Shown one piece after another: positions 28,480-39,042 of a stretch of 64,000 nt of DNA. Source of the stretch: an uncultured Rhodospirillales bacterium. Lineage in GTDB: Bacteria; Pseudomonadota; Alphaproteobacteria; Acetobacterales; Acetobacteraceae. The notes beneath the pieces are model-generated. The model was not told the origin of the DNA. It made no database searches and saw only the letters and a list, made by a program, of their open reading frames with translations. Position 1 is the first letter of the stretch. Every line of letters begins with the position of its first letter. The position numbers and the translations under genes were made by a program. The DNA is taken from positions 1 to 64,000 of the forward strand of contig CAIJTR010000109.1 of NCBI GenBank assembly GCA_903823665.1, read 5' to 3'.

Positions 28480-29465
28480 ACGAACAGCTTTTCTTTGGTT
28501 TTGTCGGTATACATGCTGGCGACAAACTCCCCATAGCCATTCCAAATCTGCGTCTTCACACGCTCGTCACTGCCAAGTAGCGTCTCGGTCGCCTGGCTCC
28601 AGCGCGGATGCGGCACGGCTGGGTTCACATTCGCCCAGAATCCGTATTCCTGATCCTGTAGCGACTCCCAGAACGACGTCGGCCGCTTGTCGGTGAACTC
28701 GATCTTGACGATCGATTTGGCCGATTTGAAGCCGTATTTCCAAGGCAGCGTCAGCCGCAACGGCGCACCATTCTGCGCAGGCAGCGTCTTGCCATACATC
28801 CCGACCGAGATGAACGGCAGCTCGTTCATCGCCTCCTGCATGGTCAGGCCCTCAGTGTAAGGCCATGGATAGAAGCGCTGGCCCAGCCCCGGCATCGTCT
28901 TCGGGTCTGCGAGCGTCGTGAACACCACATATTTCGCACCGGAGGAAGGCTTGGCCATCTCCACAAGCTTGGCCAGTGGGAAGCCCACCCACGGCACCGT
29001 CATCGCCCAGGTCTCCACGCAGCGATGGCGATAAACGCGCTCCTCCAGCGTCATCTTCTTCAGGATATCCTCGAAGCCGATCTTGAAGGGCTTGTCGAGC
29101 ATCCCGGTGAATTCCACCGTCCACGGCTCCGTCACCAGCGCCTGTGCTGCGCCATGCACGGACTTGGAAAGGCCGAACTCGTAGTAATTGTTGTAGGTCG
29201 TCGCCTGCGCCTCATCGGTGATGGCCCGGCCAGGCTTATAAGCCTCGTTGGCCGCAGCCGTGAGCGGCTTGCGCGGCTTGTCCGGCGTGCCGCCACCGTC
29301 CGCACCGAACAGCTTATAGAACTGCGCCTTGGCCGAGCCTGCCATCGCAATACTGCCGACGCCGCCTACGACCGCGCCCAGCGCCGCGCGCCTGCCGAGC
29401 ATCACAGCCTCCGGCGTTGCCAGCCGTTCCGAAATTTCCCAGCCGCGCGATTTGCGTATCAACAT
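28476..29465 (-). CDS. msrP: Protein-methionine-sulfoxide reductase catalytic subunit MsrP
   Basis: A periplasmic molybdopterin enzyme that repairs oxidised methionine. The 329-residue protein carries a Tat signal around GRRAALGAVVGGVGSIAMAGSAKA. Cys149 in YRHRCVETWAM is the molybdenum ligand in the YedY family, and the following WVGFPLAKLVE and LRLTLPWKYGFKS are conserved. ATGs at 29465, 29468 and 29474 are alternative starts. The partner MsrQ, which supplies electrons in relatives, is not beside it. Confidence 0.93.
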   Translation of the reverse strand: MLIRKSRGWEISERLATPEAVMLGRRAALGAVVGGVGSIAMAGSAKAQFYKLFGADGGGTPDKPRKPLTAAANEAYKPGRAITDEAQATTYNNYYEFGLSKSVHGAAQALVTEPWTVEFTGMLDKPFKIGFEDILKKMTLEERVYRHRCVETWAMTVPWVGFPLAKLVEMAKPSSGAKYVVFTTLADPKTMPGLGQRFYPWPYTEGLTMQEAMNELPFISVGMYGKTLPAQNGAPLRLTLPWKYGFKSAKSIVKIEFTDKRPTSFWESLQDQEYGFWANVNPAVPHPRWSQATETLLGSDERVKTQIWNGYGEFVASMYTDKTKEKLFV

Positions 29466-29666
29466 CATACCCATCCCATACCAGAGAAACGCTGGCGCAT
29501 CATCACATCCATCACCCACACATCTTTTGCTTTAGGTGGCCCGCGCTGAGCCTGAGGCAAGAGTGCTGGTTTCGGGATTGATTTGCGTCCGCCCCTGGAG
29601 AACAGTCCAGCGCACGCAGCGTTACAGGCTCCGGCCAAAATTCAAGCACCAAGAAGGTAATGTCCG

Positions 29667-30677
29667 ATGAATCTCTCCCGCTTCCCCCGGATCAAGCTCT
29701 GCCACGCCCCCACGGCGCTGGAGAAAATGGACAATCTGTCCAAGCTGCTCGGCGGACCCACGCTGTGGATCAAGCGCGATGACTGCACCGGCATGGCCAC
29801 CGGCGGCAACAAGATGCGCAAGCTGGAGTTCCTGCTCGGTGAGGCGCTGGCCCAGGGCGCCACGCACATCATCACGCAAGGTGCCGTGCAGTCCAACCAC
29901 GTCCGCCAAACCGCCGCCGCCTGCGCCAAGCTCGGCCTGAAATGCACCGCCTTGCTGGAGCACCGGATTCAGACCAACGACTCTGACTATCTACAAGGCG
30001 GCAACGTGCTGCTCGATCACCTCATGGGCATCAACATCGAATACCGCCCCGGCGGCACCGACATGCAGGCTGCCATTGAGGAATTCGGTGCGAAGCTCCA
30101 AGCCGGTGGTGAGCGCACCTACCTCATCCCCGGCGGCGGCTCCAACCCCACCGGTGCCACCGGCTACGCGGCTGTCGCACTGGAACTGGTCAATCAGGCC
30201 AATGACATGGGCCTGAACATCGACCATATCGTCCACGCCACCGGTTCTGCCGGCACGCAAGCGGGTCTGGTCGCTGGTCTGATCGCGCTCAACGCCAACA
30301 TTCCCGTACTGGGCATCGGCGTGCGCAACCCGAAGGACAAGCAGGAGGCCAACGTCTTCAAGCTTGTCGAGTCAACACTCGCCAAGCTCGGCGGCCCCAC
30401 CCCACAGCGCTCGTCCGTCGTGTGCAACTGTGACTATGTGGGCGGCGGCTACGGCATCCCAACGGACGGCATGGCCGAAGCCGTGCTGCTGCTCGCCCGC
30501 CACGAGGGCATTTTCCTCGACCCGGTCTATTCCGGCAAAGGCATGGCGGGCCTGATCGACCTGATCCGCAAGGGCCACTTCAAAGCAGGCGAGAACATCG
30601 TCTTCGTCCACACTGGCGGACAAGCGGGACTGTTCGGTTACGCTGATTACCTGAACGCGAAAGCCGTAGCAGCGTAA
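29667..30677 (+). CDS. D-cysteine desulfhydrase / cysteate sulfo-lyase family enzyme
   Basis: A 336-residue PLP enzyme of the ACC-deaminase group. The cofactor lysine is Lys49 in [27 protein letters not shown] and [15 protein letters not shown] (phosphate-binding) follow the D-cysteine desulfhydrase pattern. The same family includes cysteate sulfo-lyase, which releases sulfite. The sequence alone does not separate the two. AAGG lies 11 bases ahead of the ATG. It is followed by a repeat element and then by a solute-binding-protein gene. Confidence 0.88.
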   Translation: MNLSRFPRIKLCHAPTALEKMDNLSKLLGGPTLWIKRDDCTGMATGGNKMRKLEFLLGEALAQGATHIITQGAVQSNHVRQTAAACAKLGLKCTALLEHRIQTNDSDYLQGGNVLLDHLMGINIEYRPGGTDMQAAIEEFGAKLQAGGERTYLIPGGGSNPTGATGYAAVALELVNQANDMGLNIDHIVHATGSAGTQAGLVAGLIALNANIPVLGIGVRNPKDKQEANVFKLVESTLAKLGGPTPQRSSVVCNCDYVGGGYGIPTDGMAEAVLLLARHEGIFLDPVYSGKGMAGLIDLIRKGHFKAGENIVFVHTGGQAGLFGYADYLNAKAVAA

Positions 30678-30689
30678 CCGCCAATGTCA

Positions 30690-30781
30690 GTCATTGCGAG
30701 GGGCCGCTTGGCCCCGTGGCAATCCAGAGCAACGGTGCGAGCTCCCTGGATTGCCACGTCGCAAGAGCTCCTCGCAATGAC
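30690..30781. repeat. GTCATTGCGAGG two-arm element, copy A
   Basis: A 92-bp imperfect inverted repeat with termini GTCATTGCGAGG and CCTCGCAATGAC. The left arm reads GAGGGGCCGCTTGGCCCCGT and the right arm, on the other strand, GAGGAGCTCTTGCGACGT, both continuing into GGCAATCC. It lies 13 bases past the desulfhydrase stop. This type of repeat is known in scattered bacterial genomes. Confidence 0.85.
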
Positions 30782-30843
30782 GATCATAACCCACTAATCT
30801 TACCAATATTGGCCCGTAAGAGGCCACCAGGGAGAACAACGCC

Positions 30844-32163
30844 ATGATGAACCGTCGCAACCTGCTGCGCGCCTCCGCCGCCCTCGTAGCCGCCCCCGCC
30901 ATCGTCAGCCGCGCCAACGCGCAGTCGAAATTCGACTGGAAACGCTTCAAGGGCCAGTCGATCGAGGTGAATTACGCCAAAGCCCCCTACGCCGACCTGC
31001 TGCAGGCGCATGAGAAGGAGTTCACCGAACTCACCGGCATCGAAGTCGGCTCCGAGCAGATCCCCGAGCAACAGCAGCGCCCGAAAGTGGCCGTCGAATT
31101 CGCCTCCGGCCGCCCCAGCTTTGACGTGGTGGCCGTGGCTTTGCACGTGCAGAAGAAGCAGATCGAGAAGGGCCATTGGCTGACTGACCTGCGGCCCATG
31201 ATCGCCGATGGCAGCATGACCGACGCCAATTACGACTTCGCCGATTTCGGCGGCCCCGGCGTGCATGCCGCAACCGGCCCAGATGGCGCGCTGAACACCA
31301 TCCCGATCAAGCAGGACCTTTGGCTCACCTTCTACAACAAGAAGATCTTCGCCGATCACGGCCTGCAATTCCCGAAAACCCTCGATGAGTTGTATAGCCA
31401 TGCCAAGGCGCTCACCGATCCCAGCAAGGGCATTTACGGCTATGTCGGTCGCGGCCTGAAAAACGCCAACCTGCCGCCTTACACCGCCATGCTCTGGGGC
31501 TGGAATCAAGGCACCATCTCCGAAGACGGCAAAACCCTGCTCACCGACACACCAGACGCCATCGCCGCCGCCGAATATTATGGCCGCCTGATGCGTGACA
31601 CCGCACCGCCCGGCTCCATCGGCTTCAACTGGAATGAGAGCCAGACCAGCTTCATCCAAGGTCGCGCCGCCATGTGGATCGACGGCATCGGCTTCTCCGC
31701 CCCGATCATCGACCCGAAGCTGTCGAAAATCTCGAACGATGCGGGCTTTCTGCCGGTGCCACCGGGTCCGAAAGGCCAGGCCTCCGATACCTTCATCGAC
31801 GGCCTCGGAATCGCCGCCGCCAGCAAGAAGAAGGGCCCGGCCTGGTATTATGTGCAGTGGGCGACCAACAAGAAGATGCTGTCGGAAATGCTGCGCACCG
31901 GCTCCGCCACCCCGCCGCGCTCCAGCGTCTATCAGGATCAGTCGATCATGAAGGGCAGCGTCTTCCCGCAGCAATGGTTCGACACCGCGCTTGCCTGCCT
32001 CAAGATGGCCAAGCCCGGCCTGCCGGAAATCGTGGGGGTGACCGAGTTCCGCGACACCATCGGCGTGGCGCTCACCAACATCATCGGCGGTGCTGATGCC
32101 GCCACCGAGATGAAGAAGGCCACCGAGACGTTCAAGCCGATCTTGGCGAAGGAACTGACCTAA
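30844..32163 (+). CDS. ABC transporter extracellular solute-binding protein family 1 (sugar type)
   Basis: A 439-residue periplasmic binding protein with a Tat-like signal MMNRRNLLRASAALVAAPAIVSRANAQ (RRNLLR motif). The mature part has ITGIEVGSEQIPEQQQRPKV, FASGRPSFDVVAVALH and later SFIQGRAAMWIDG, typical of family 1 proteins for sugars, polyols or oligosaccharides. No permease or ATPase gene is adjacent. GGAGAA lies 7 bases ahead of the start. It is followed by copy B of the two-arm repeat. Confidence 0.9.
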   Translation: MMNRRNLLRASAALVAAPAIVSRANAQSKFDWKRFKGQSIEVNYAKAPYADLLQAHEKEFTELTGIEVGSEQIPEQQQRPKVAVEFASGRPSFDVVAVALHVQKKQIEKGHWLTDLRPMIADGSMTDANYDFADFGGPGVHAATGPDGALNTIPIKQDLWLTFYNKKIFADHGLQFPKTLDELYSHAKALTDPSKGIYGYVGRGLKNANLPPYTAMLWGWNQGTISEDGKTLLTDTPDAIAAAEYYGRLMRDTAPPGSIGFNWNESQTSFIQGRAAMWIDGIGFSAPIIDPKLSKISNDAGFLPVPPGPKGQASDTFIDGLGIAAASKKKGPAWYYVQWATNKKMLSEMLRTGSATPPRSSVYQDQSIMKGSVFPQQWFDTALACLKMAKPGLPEIVGVTEFRDTIGVALTNIIGGADAATEMKKATETFKPILAKELT

Positions 32164-32173
32164 GTAACCGCTC

Positions 32174-32273
32174 GTCATTGCGAGGCCCCGCTTGGGGCCG
32201 TGGCAATCCAGAAGTCATAGAGCGCGAGCTATGACCTCTGGATTGCCACGTCGCTCACGCTCCTCGCAATGAC
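32174..32273. repeat. GTCATTGCGAGG two-arm element, copy B
   Basis: A 100-bp element in the same orientation as copy A: left arm GAGGCCCCGCTTGGGGCCGT, right arm (reverse strand) GAGGAGCGTGAGCGACGT. The centre contains an extra palindrome TCATAG-AGCGCGAG-CTATGA. It lies between two convergent genes, the solute-binding protein and leuB, and probably forms a strong RNA hairpin for both. Confidence 0.87.
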
Positions 32274-32290
32274 GACAGCCTTACGCTGCC

Positions 32291-33403
32291 TTACGCCGCC
32301 TGCTTGTCCATCTCGCGGATAAGCGCCTCACCCATCACCTGGGTGCCAACCTTCGCACAGCCCGCCGCCATCACGTCCGCCGTGCGCAGACCACTCGCCA
32401 ACACTGCGGTGCAGGCGCGCTCGATCATCGTGGCGTCCTCGTCCATCTCGAACGAATAGCGCAGCAGCATCGCAAAGCTCAAAATCTGCGCCAGCGGATT
32501 GGCAATACCCTTCCCGGCAATGTCCGGGGCCGAGCCATGGATCGGCTCATACAGCGCATGCCGCCGCCCCGTCGCATCCGCAGCACCCAGCGTGGCAGAC
32601 GGCAACATGCCCAGCGATCCCGTCAGCATCGAGGCCAAATCAGACAACAGATCGCCGAACAGATTGGTCGTCACAATCACATCGAACTGCCGAGGATTGC
32701 GCACCAGCTGCATCGCGCAGTTATCCGCGTACATGTGGCTCAGCTCAACATCGGCGTAGTCGCGCGCATGCAGAGCCGTGACGACCTGACGCCAGAGCAG
32801 GCCGCTCTCCATCACATTGGCCTTCTCCACGCTGCACAGCCGGTTCTGCCGTTTGCGCGCCAGATCAAAGCCCACCCGCGCCACGCGCTCAATCTCATGC
32901 GTGCTGTACGTCTCAGTGTTAAAGCCGCGCTGCTCCCCATTCGGCAGCGTCTCCACCCCGCGCGGCTCGCCGAAATACACGCCGCCCGTGCTCTCGCGCA
33001 CAATCATGATGTCGAGCCCACGCACAACATCCGCCTTCAGCGTGCTCGCATCCACCAACGGATCGAGCACAATCGCCGGGCGCAGATTGGCGAACAGGCC
33101 AAGTTCCTTGCGCAGCGTGAGAATGGAAATCTCCGGCCGCATGGCAAAGCCGAGCTTGTCCCATTGCGGGCCACCGACGGAGCCGAACAGCACCGCATCG
33201 GCCGCCTTCGCCGCCTCCACCGTCGCCTCGGTGATCGGCGTGCCACGCGCATCGATGGACGCACCGCCCACCAGATCCTCAGAGATATTGAACGACACCG
33301 AACGGCGCTTGGCCATCCAGTCGATCAACCGCTTCACCTCGTGCATGACTTCGGGGCCGACGCCGTCACCCGGCAGCATCAGCAGATTTTTGTTGGACGC
33401 CAT
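32291..33403 (-). CDS. leuB: 3-isopropylmalate dehydrogenase
   Basis: Oxidatively decarboxylates 3-isopropylmalate in leucine synthesis, using NAD. The 370-residue protein has [13 protein letters not shown], the substrate-contact region [29 protein letters not shown] and [19 protein letters not shown], as in the family. GGAGG lies 6 bases before the ATG at 33403. It is the last gene of the leuC-leuD-leuB unit. Confidence 0.96.
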   Translation of the reverse strand: MASNKNLLMLPGDGVGPEVMHEVKRLIDWMAKRRSVSFNISEDLVGGASIDARGTPITEATVEAAKAADAVLFGSVGGPQWDKLGFAMRPEISILTLRKELGLFANLRPAIVLDPLVDASTLKADVVRGLDIMIVRESTGGVYFGEPRGVETLPNGEQRGFNTETYSTHEIERVARVGFDLARKRQNRLCSVEKANVMESGLLWRQVVTALHARDYADVELSHMYADNCAMQLVRNPRQFDVIVTTNLFGDLLSDLASMLTGSLGMLPSATLGAADATGRRHALYEPIHGSAPDIAGKGIANPLAQILSFAMLLRYSFEMDEDATMIERACTAVLASGLRTADVMAAGCAKVGTQVMGEALIREMDKQAA

Positions 33404-33420
33404 TGTCGCCTCCCCAATCG

Positions 33421-34044
33421 TTAGCCAACCGAGATGGCAGGCATCCATGATTTTTCAGTCTTCTCGCGGCTCTCAAACCCATCAATCGCCGGCGCGTGCT
33501 GCAAGGTCTGGCCGATGTCATCGAGGCCGTGCAACAGGCTGTTCTTGCGGAATGCATCGATCTCGAAATGCACCTCCGTGCCGTCCGGCCGCACCACAAC
33601 CTGGCGCTCGAGATCGACCGTGATACGCGCATTGCCGCCTAGCTTGCTGTCCTCGATCAGTTGATCGCACACCTCGCGCGGCAGGCGCACCGGCAGAATG
33701 CCGTTCTTGAAGCAGTTGTTGTGGAAGATGTCGGCAAAATCCGGCGCGATCACGCAGCGAATGCCGAAATCCAGCAACGCCCACGGTGCGTGCTCGCGTG
33801 ACGAGCCGCAGCCGAAATTCTCATGCGCCACCAAAATCTCAGCGTGGCGATAAGCGGGCTGGTTGAGCACAAACTCCGGCCGTTCCGCGCCTGTCTCGTC
33901 ATAACGCAGCGTGTCGAACAGATGCACACCAAGCCCGGTGCGCTTGATGGTCTTGAGAAACCGCGCCGGGATGATTTTGTCAGTATCGACATTGGCCAGC
34001 GGCAAAGGTGCAGCAACGCCCGTCAGAATGGTGAATGGCGTCAT
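33421..34044 (-). CDS. leuD: 3-isopropylmalate dehydratase small subunit
   Basis: The LeuD subunit of isopropylmalate isomerase, which shuttles the hydroxyl group of isopropylmalate. The 207-residue protein shows [31 protein letters not shown] and [18 protein letters not shown]. The ATG at 34044 overlaps the leuC stop (TGATG), so the two subunits are translationally coupled. A GTG one codon upstream is an alternative. Confidence 0.96.
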   Translation of the reverse strand: MTPFTILTGVAAPLPLANVDTDKIIPARFLKTIKRTGLGVHLFDTLRYDETGAERPEFVLNQPAYRHAEILVAHENFGCGSSREHAPWALLDFGIRCVIAPDFADIFHNNCFKNGILPVRLPREVCDQLIEDSKLGGNARITVDLERQVVVRPDGTEVHFEIDAFRKNSLLHGLDDIGQTLQHAPAIDGFESREKTEKSWMPAISVG

Positions 34045-35456
34045 CACACAAACTCCCTAACGTCGGTGAGGTGACCCTTCACAGCCGCCGCCGCCGCCAT
34101 TGCAGGCGACAGCAAATGCGTCCGCCCGCCCTGCCCCTGCCGTCCCTCAAAGTTCCGGTTCGACGTGGACGCGCAACGCTCGCCAGATTTGATCTTGTCC
34201 GGGTTCATGCCGAGGCACATCGAGCAGCCAGCCTCACGCCATTCCAGGCCAGCCTCGATGAACACGCGGTCGAGCCCCTCGGCCTCCGCCTGCTGCTTGA
34301 TGAGGCCTGAGCCCGGCACCACCATCCCCCGCACCCGTTCCGCGATTTTGCGGCCGCGCAGCACGTCCGCCGCCGCGCGCAAATCCTCGATGCGCGAATT
34401 GGTGCAGCTGCCGATGAACACGACGTCGATTGGAATGTCTGAGAGCTTCTGCCCCGCCGTCAGCCCCATATAGGAGAGCATCCGGCGCAGCTGAACCCGC
34501 TTGGCCTCGTCGTCCGCAGCCTCCGGATCGGGCACCACACCGGTGATCGGGGCCACCGTCTCCGGGCTCGTCCCCCACGTCACCTGCGGCACCAGCTCGG
34601 CGGCATTGAGCACCACGGTCGTGTCATACACGGCGCCATCATCCGACGGCAGCGTGCGCCAATAGGCCACCGCATGATCGAACGCCTCACCCTGCGGCGC
34701 GAACGGACGGCCCTTGATATACGCAAACGTCACGTCATCCGGTGCGATCATCCCAGCCCGCGCGCCGGCTTCGATGGACATATTGCACACCGTCATGCGG
34801 CCCGACATATCCAGTGCGCGAATGGCCTCGCCGCCGAACTCGATCACATGCCCGGTGCCGCCCGCAGTCCCGATGCGCCCGATGATGGCGAGCACAATGT
34901 CCTTCGCCGTGCAGCCGTGGGCGAGCTTACCGTCCACCCGCACCAACATGTTCTTGGCCGGCTTCTGCAGCAACGTCTGGGTGGCCAGCACATGCTCCAC
35001 CTCGGACGTGCCGATGCCGAACGCCAAGGCACCCATGGCACCATGCGTGGACGTATGGCTGTCCCCGCACACAATGGTGAAGCCGGGCAGCGAAATGCCC
35101 TGCTCCGGCCCGATCACATGCACAATGCCCTGCCGCGCATCACGCAGCGGAAAATACGGCACACCAAAATCCACCACATTGCGCTCAAGCGTTTCCACCT
35201 GAATGCGGCTGTCTTCCTCGACAATCGGCAGGCTGCGATCCGTCGTGTGGATGTTGTGATCCACCACCGCAATCGTCGCATCCGGACGACGAACCTTGCG
35301 CCCCGCCATCCGCAGACCCTCAAAGGCCTGCGGGCTCGTCACTTCATGCACAAGATGCCGGTCGATGTAGAGAACGCAGGTGCCATCCGGAAGCTTCTCG
35401 ACCACGTGTGAGTCCCACACCTTGTCGAACAACGTCCTCGGATTTTGTTTCGGCAT
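34044..35456 (-). CDS. leuC: 3-isopropylmalate dehydratase large subunit
   Basis: The iron-sulfur catalytic subunit. The 470-residue protein begins [19 protein letters not shown] and contains [20 protein letters not shown], the cluster-cysteine regions [14 protein letters not shown] and [11 protein letters not shown], as in the aconitase family. GGGAA lies ahead of the ATG at 35456. The 25-base gap to rplS suggests read-through from the ribosomal operon into the leucine genes. Confidence 0.96.
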   Translation of the reverse strand: MPKQNPRTLFDKVWDSHVVEKLPDGTCVLYIDRHLVHEVTSPQAFEGLRMAGRKVRRPDATIAVVDHNIHTTDRSLPIVEEDSRIQVETLERNVVDFGVPYFPLRDARQGIVHVIGPEQGISLPGFTIVCGDSHTSTHGAMGALAFGIGTSEVEHVLATQTLLQKPAKNMLVRVDGKLAHGCTAKDIVLAIIGRIGTAGGTGHVIEFGGEAIRALDMSGRMTVCNMSIEAGARAGMIAPDDVTFAYIKGRPFAPQGEAFDHAVAYWRTLPSDDGAVYDTTVVLNAAELVPQVTWGTSPETVAPITGVVPDPEAADDEAKRVQLRRMLSYMGLTAGQKLSDIPIDVVFIGSCTNSRIEDLRAAADVLRGRKIAERVRGMVVPGSGLIKQQAEAEGLDRVFIEAGLEWREAGCSMCLGMNPDKIKSGERCASTSNRNFEGRQGQGGRTHLLSPAMAAAAAVKGHLTDVREFV

Positions 35457-35481
35457 TCTGCGTTCCCTTCCCAACCAATCT

Positions 35482-35889
35482 TTACTCGGCGGCGGCTTCC
35501 GCCACCGGAGCGGCCACATCCTTCACCACGTCACGGGCGCGTTCGGCAATACGTGCCGACTTGCCGCTGCGGCCGCGCAGGTAATATAGCTTCGCGCGAC
35601 GCACGTCGCCACGACGCATCACGGCGATTTCGGCGATGGTCGGCGCATAAAGCGGAAACACGCGCTCCACACCTTCGCCGTAGCTGATCTTGCGCACGGT
35701 GAAGTTGCTGTTCAGACCCTTGTTCGAACGTGCAATGCACACGCCCTCGAAGTTCTGCACGCGGGTGCGCTCGCCTTCGACAACCTTCACGGCCACGCGC
35801 AGCGTGTCGCCAGGCTGGAAGTTCGGAACCGGACGCTCGGCCACAAGCTTGGCAATCGTCTCGGCCTCGTATTGCTGGATGATGTTCAT
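35482..35889 (-). CDS. rplS: 50S ribosomal protein L19
   Basis: The 135-residue L19 protein sits at the 30S-50S interface. [57 protein letters not shown] and [18 protein letters not shown] are diagnostic. The C-terminus carries an extra acidic/alanine tail (APVAEAAAE). Its ATG overlaps the trmD stop (ATGA). Confidence 0.96.
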   Translation of the reverse strand: MNIIQQYEAETIAKLVAERPVPNFQPGDTLRVAVKVVEGERTRVQNFEGVCIARSNKGLNSNFTVRKISYGEGVERVFPLYAPTIAEIAVMRRGDVRRAKLYYLRGRSGKSARIAERARDVVKDVAAPVAEAAAE

Positions 35890-36605
35890 GATGCGGACCC
35901 TTTCGTCTGAAGCACTGTATTCGTTGAAAGATGCGCTGCCCACAGCTCCGGGCGGCGTTGTTTGGTGATGGCCGTGGCCTGCTCCAGCCGCCACGCCGCA
36001 ATCGCCGCGTGGTTGCCCGACAGCAAAACCTCAGGCACGGCACGGCCACACCAATCGGCGGGCCGCGTGTAGTGTGGATATTCCAGCAGGCCTGCGCTGA
36101 AGCTCTCTTCAACACCGCTTTCTGCCGCCCCCATCACGCCCGGCAGCAGGCGGATGCAGGCATCAAGCAAAACCAGGGCAGCACTCTCGCCGCCTGACAG
36201 CACGTAGTCACCGATGCTGATCTCGGTCATGTCACGCGCTTCGATCACGCGCTGATCAATTCCCTCGAACCGGCCGCACAACAGGATCACGCCCGGCCCC
36301 TCGGCCAAAGCAGAAACCCGGCTTTGCGTCAGCGGCACGCCGCGCGGTGTCAGCACGATCACTGGACGATCATCGGCAACCTCAGCCACCGCCGCCTCGA
36401 TCACGTCGGCACGCAGAACCATCCCGGCCCCACCACCAAACGGCGCATCATCGACATTGCGATGCTTCCCCGTCGCGTGATCACGCAGATTGCGGGCATC
36501 CATCGACCAGATGCCCTCCTCCAGCGCACGCCCAGCCAGGGAGTGACCCAGCGGCCCCGGAAACATCTCCGGAAACAGGCTGATGGTGGTGGCGCGCCAG
36601 CTCAT
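35886..36605 (-). CDS. trmD: tRNA (guanine-37-N1)-methyltransferase
   Basis: Methylates G37 of tRNAs that read codons starting with C, preventing frameshifts. The 239-residue protein starts [21 protein letters not shown]. The knotted SAM site is [16 protein letters not shown] followed by [19 protein letters not shown]. Overlapping start and stop codons on both sides (ATGA) tie it to rimM and rplS. Confidence 0.96.
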   Translation of the reverse strand: MSWRATTISLFPEMFPGPLGHSLAGRALEEGIWSMDARNLRDHATGKHRNVDDAPFGGGAGMVLRADVIEAAVAEVADDRPVIVLTPRGVPLTQSRVSALAEGPGVILLCGRFEGIDQRVIEARDMTEISIGDYVLSGGESAALVLLDACIRLLPGVMGAAESGVEESFSAGLLEYPHYTRPADWCGRAVPEVLLSGNHAAIAAWRLEQATAITKQRRPELWAAHLSTNTVLQTKGSAS

Positions 36606-37147
36606 TGGCTCAACACCACATCCTGGGGCAACTCGTCCGGCTGCGGCTCGACGACGACTTCGTCCGGCACAACCACCGTCACCCGTCCGCCCTCGATATC
36701 CACCACCGGCACACAGGTCTTGGTGAACGGCACGATCAGCCGCCCAATCTCCAGGCTCGTGCCCGCACCGTAATCATGCACCATGTCGATCTTGCCGAGC
36801 GATTTGCCCTGCGGATCGACCGCCTCCAGTCCCATCAGATCAGCGAGGTAGAACTCATCCTCATCCGCCTTCGGAAGCTTCGCGCGCGGCACATAAAGCC
36901 GTGTGTTGACCAACGCATGAGCCGCCTCACGCGAAGCCACCGCCACGCGCTTGCCCTCGATGATCTCGAACACCTCAGCCACACCCTCGGATTTCCACTT
37001 CAGGCGAAACCGCCGTCCACGATCATCGTCGAGCACGCCGTAGCCCGGCAGCGCCTCGGGATCAGCCGTGTAGCTGTGCACATGCAACAGCCCCCGCACG
37101 CCATGCGGCCGGCCGATCACGCCCATCAGGATGCGCTCAGGTGCCAA
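36602..37147 (-). CDS. rimM: 16S rRNA processing protein RimM
   Basis: A 30S-maturation factor that binds ribosomal protein S19. The start region [20 protein letters not shown] and the PRC-barrel region [22 protein letters not shown] are clear. I take a TTG at 37147, giving the conserved PERILMG lead-in. The first ATG, at 37126, would remove it. The gap from the rpsP stop is 7 bases and the SD for TTG is weak. Confidence 0.93.
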   Translation of the reverse strand: MAPERILMGVIGRPHGVRGLLHVHSYTADPEALPGYGVLDDDRGRRFRLKWKSEGVAEVFEIIEGKRVAVASREAAHALVNTRLYVPRAKLPKADEDEFYLADLMGLEAVDPQGKSLGKIDMVHDYGAGTSLEIGRLIVPFTKTCVPVVDIEGGRVTVVVPDEVVVEPQPDELPQDVVLSQ

Positions 37148-37154
37148 ATCAGCC

Positions 37155-37496
37155 TCAGCCAGCGGCCTTGGCGGCCGCAGCCAGACGCTCCTGCGCCTTC
37201 TTCTTCGGAGCAGACTGCGTCGGCTGCTCGTGATACTTCGGCATCGGGATCAGGCCGGCATGGCCGAGGAACTTCGCCACGCGATCGGTCGCCACAGCGC
37301 CTTCGCTGACCCAGTGATTGATCCGCTCCGGCAGCAGACGCACGCGCTCGGCGTGATCCGACGGCAGCATCGGGTTGTAGCTGCCAACGCGCTCGATGAA
37401 ACGGCCATCGCGCGGGCTGCGGCTGTCGGCGATCACGATGTGGTAGTAAGGGCGCTTCTTTGCACCGGCGCGGGCAAGGCGGATCTTGAGACCCAT
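37155..37496 (-). CDS. rpsP: 30S ribosomal protein S16
   Basis: A 113-residue protein: [41 protein letters not shown] and [22 protein letters not shown], the S16 signatures. The C-terminus has a Lys/Ala-rich tail ([14 protein letters not shown]). The frame continues 35 codons upstream into non-similar sequence. The ATG at 37496 is preceded by GGAGAACACTGAAT. Confidence 0.96.
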   Translation of the reverse strand: MGLKIRLARAGAKKRPYYHIVIADSRSPRDGRFIERVGSYNPMLPSDHAERVRLLPERINHWVSEGAVATDRVAKFLGHAGLIPMPKYHEQPTQSAPKKKAQERLAAAAKAAG

Positions 37497-37551
37497 ATTC
37501 AGTGTTCTCCGTTCATCATTGCTAGGTTGGAAAGAGGGGCCAAGGTTGCCA

Positions 37552-38931
37552 TCAGTGACGACGTCCCTGGGGTGGGCGTTGTTGCGGCATGAGAGCTCCA
37601 AGGCCCTGACGCATCAGGCCCTTCTGTCCGAGCTTGTTCATCCGCTTCATCATGTCGGACATGTCTTCGAACTGCTTCAGCAGCCGGTTCACGTCCTGCA
37701 CCGTAACGCCTGATCCCGCAGCAATCCGCTTCTTGCGGCTCGCCTTGATGATGTCGGGGTTCCGGCGTTCCTTCATCGTCATGGAGCCAATAATGGCCAC
37801 CTGACGACCAATGATCTTGGGGTCCATCTTCGCGTCACCGACGGCCGCCTGCAGCTTCGCCCCGCCCGGCAGCATGCCGAGGATGGACGATATGCTGCCC
37901 ATCTTGGTGATCTGCTTCATCTGGCTGGCAAAGTCTTCCAGGTCGAACTGACCCTTCGCCATCTTGCGCGCCAGCTTCTCGGCATCGGCCTGATCAACAA
38001 GCTCGCTGGCCTTCTCAACCAGCCCCACCACGTCGCCAAGGCCGAGAATACGACCAGCCACACGCTCCGGATGGAAGTCCTCCAGCGCATCCAGCTTCTC
38101 GCCCGAGCCGGTGAGCTTGATCGGCGCCCCGGTCACAGCGCGCATCGAAAGCGCCGCACCGCCACGGCTGTCACCGTCCATCCGCGTCATCACAATGCCG
38201 GTGACACCCACCGCATCGTTGAACGCCTTGGCCGTGTTGACGGCGTCCTGGCCGGTCATGGCATCGACCACCAGCAGCGTCTCGGCAGGGTTGGTGAGGG
38301 CGCGGATCTGCCGCACCTCCTCCATCAACGCCTCATCGATCGACAAACGGCCGGCGGTGTCGAGAATGACCACGTCGAACACTTCGCGCCGCGCCGTGTC
38401 CATCGCCCGCGCCGCAATCTCCAGCGCCGTCTGGCCCGCAATGATCGGCAGGCTCGAAACCCCCGCACGCTCGGCCAACTGCTGCAGCTGCAACTGCGCG
38501 GCGGGGCGCTGTGTATCAAGGCTGGCCAGCAGCACGCGACGGCGCAGCTTCGTATGCAGCCGCAACGCAATCTTGCCCGAGGTCGTCGTCTTGCCGGAAC
38601 CCTGCAGACCCACCATCAAAATCGGCACCGGGGCCACGGCATTGAGATTGAGTGGCACCGCACCGGCCCCACCCAACGCCTCAATCAGCACGTCATTGAC
38701 GATCTTGACGACCTGCTGGCCGGGCGAGACGCTGTCAACAACCTCAGAGCCCACCGCCCGCTCACGCGCCTTGGCGATGAAGTCCTTCACCACCGGCAGC
38801 GCCACGTCCGCGTCGAGCAGAGCAAGCCGGACCTCGCGAAGCGCCTCGGCCACGTCGAGCTCGTTCAGCGCGCCTTTTGTGCGCAGCTTATCGAAAACCC
38901 CCGTTAACTTGGCCGAAAGCGATTCGAACAA
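37552..38931 (-). CDS. ffh: Signal recognition particle protein
   Basis: Targets nascent membrane proteins to the Sec translocon together with the SRP RNA, which I do not find in this window. The 459-residue protein has the N domain, then the GTPase motifs [27 protein letters not shown] and [13 protein letters not shown], and the methionine-rich M domain with [14 protein letters not shown] and [16 protein letters not shown]. The start is a TTG ([11 protein letters not shown]) preceded by GAGGG, in place of the usual ATG. Confidence 0.95.
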   Translation of the reverse strand: MFESLSAKLTGVFDKLRTKGALNELDVAEALREVRLALLDADVALPVVKDFIAKARERAVGSEVVDSVSPGQQVVKIVNDVLIEALGGAGAVPLNLNAVAPVPILMVGLQGSGKTTTSGKIALRLHTKLRRRVLLASLDTQRPAAQLQLQQLAERAGVSSLPIIAGQTALEIAARAMDTARREVFDVVILDTAGRLSIDEALMEEVRQIRALTNPAETLLVVDAMTGQDAVNTAKAFNDAVGVTGIVMTRMDGDSRGGAALSMRAVTGAPIKLTGSGEKLDALEDFHPERVAGRILGLGDVVGLVEKASELVDQADAEKLARKMAKGQFDLEDFASQMKQITKMGSISSILGMLPGGAKLQAAVGDAKMDPKIIGRQVAIIGSMTMKERRNPDIIKASRKKRIAAGSGVTVQDVNRLLKQFEDMSDMMKRMNKLGQKGLMRQGLGALMPQQRPPQGRRH

Positions 38932-39042
38932 AAAACCCTCATTTGGTGGCCACGCCACCCACAACGAAAAACGCGCCGCTGCGCGAACACTCGCGAGGCG
39001 ACGGGATAGAGGGCCGCGTTGTGGTCTTGTGACGACTTGATG

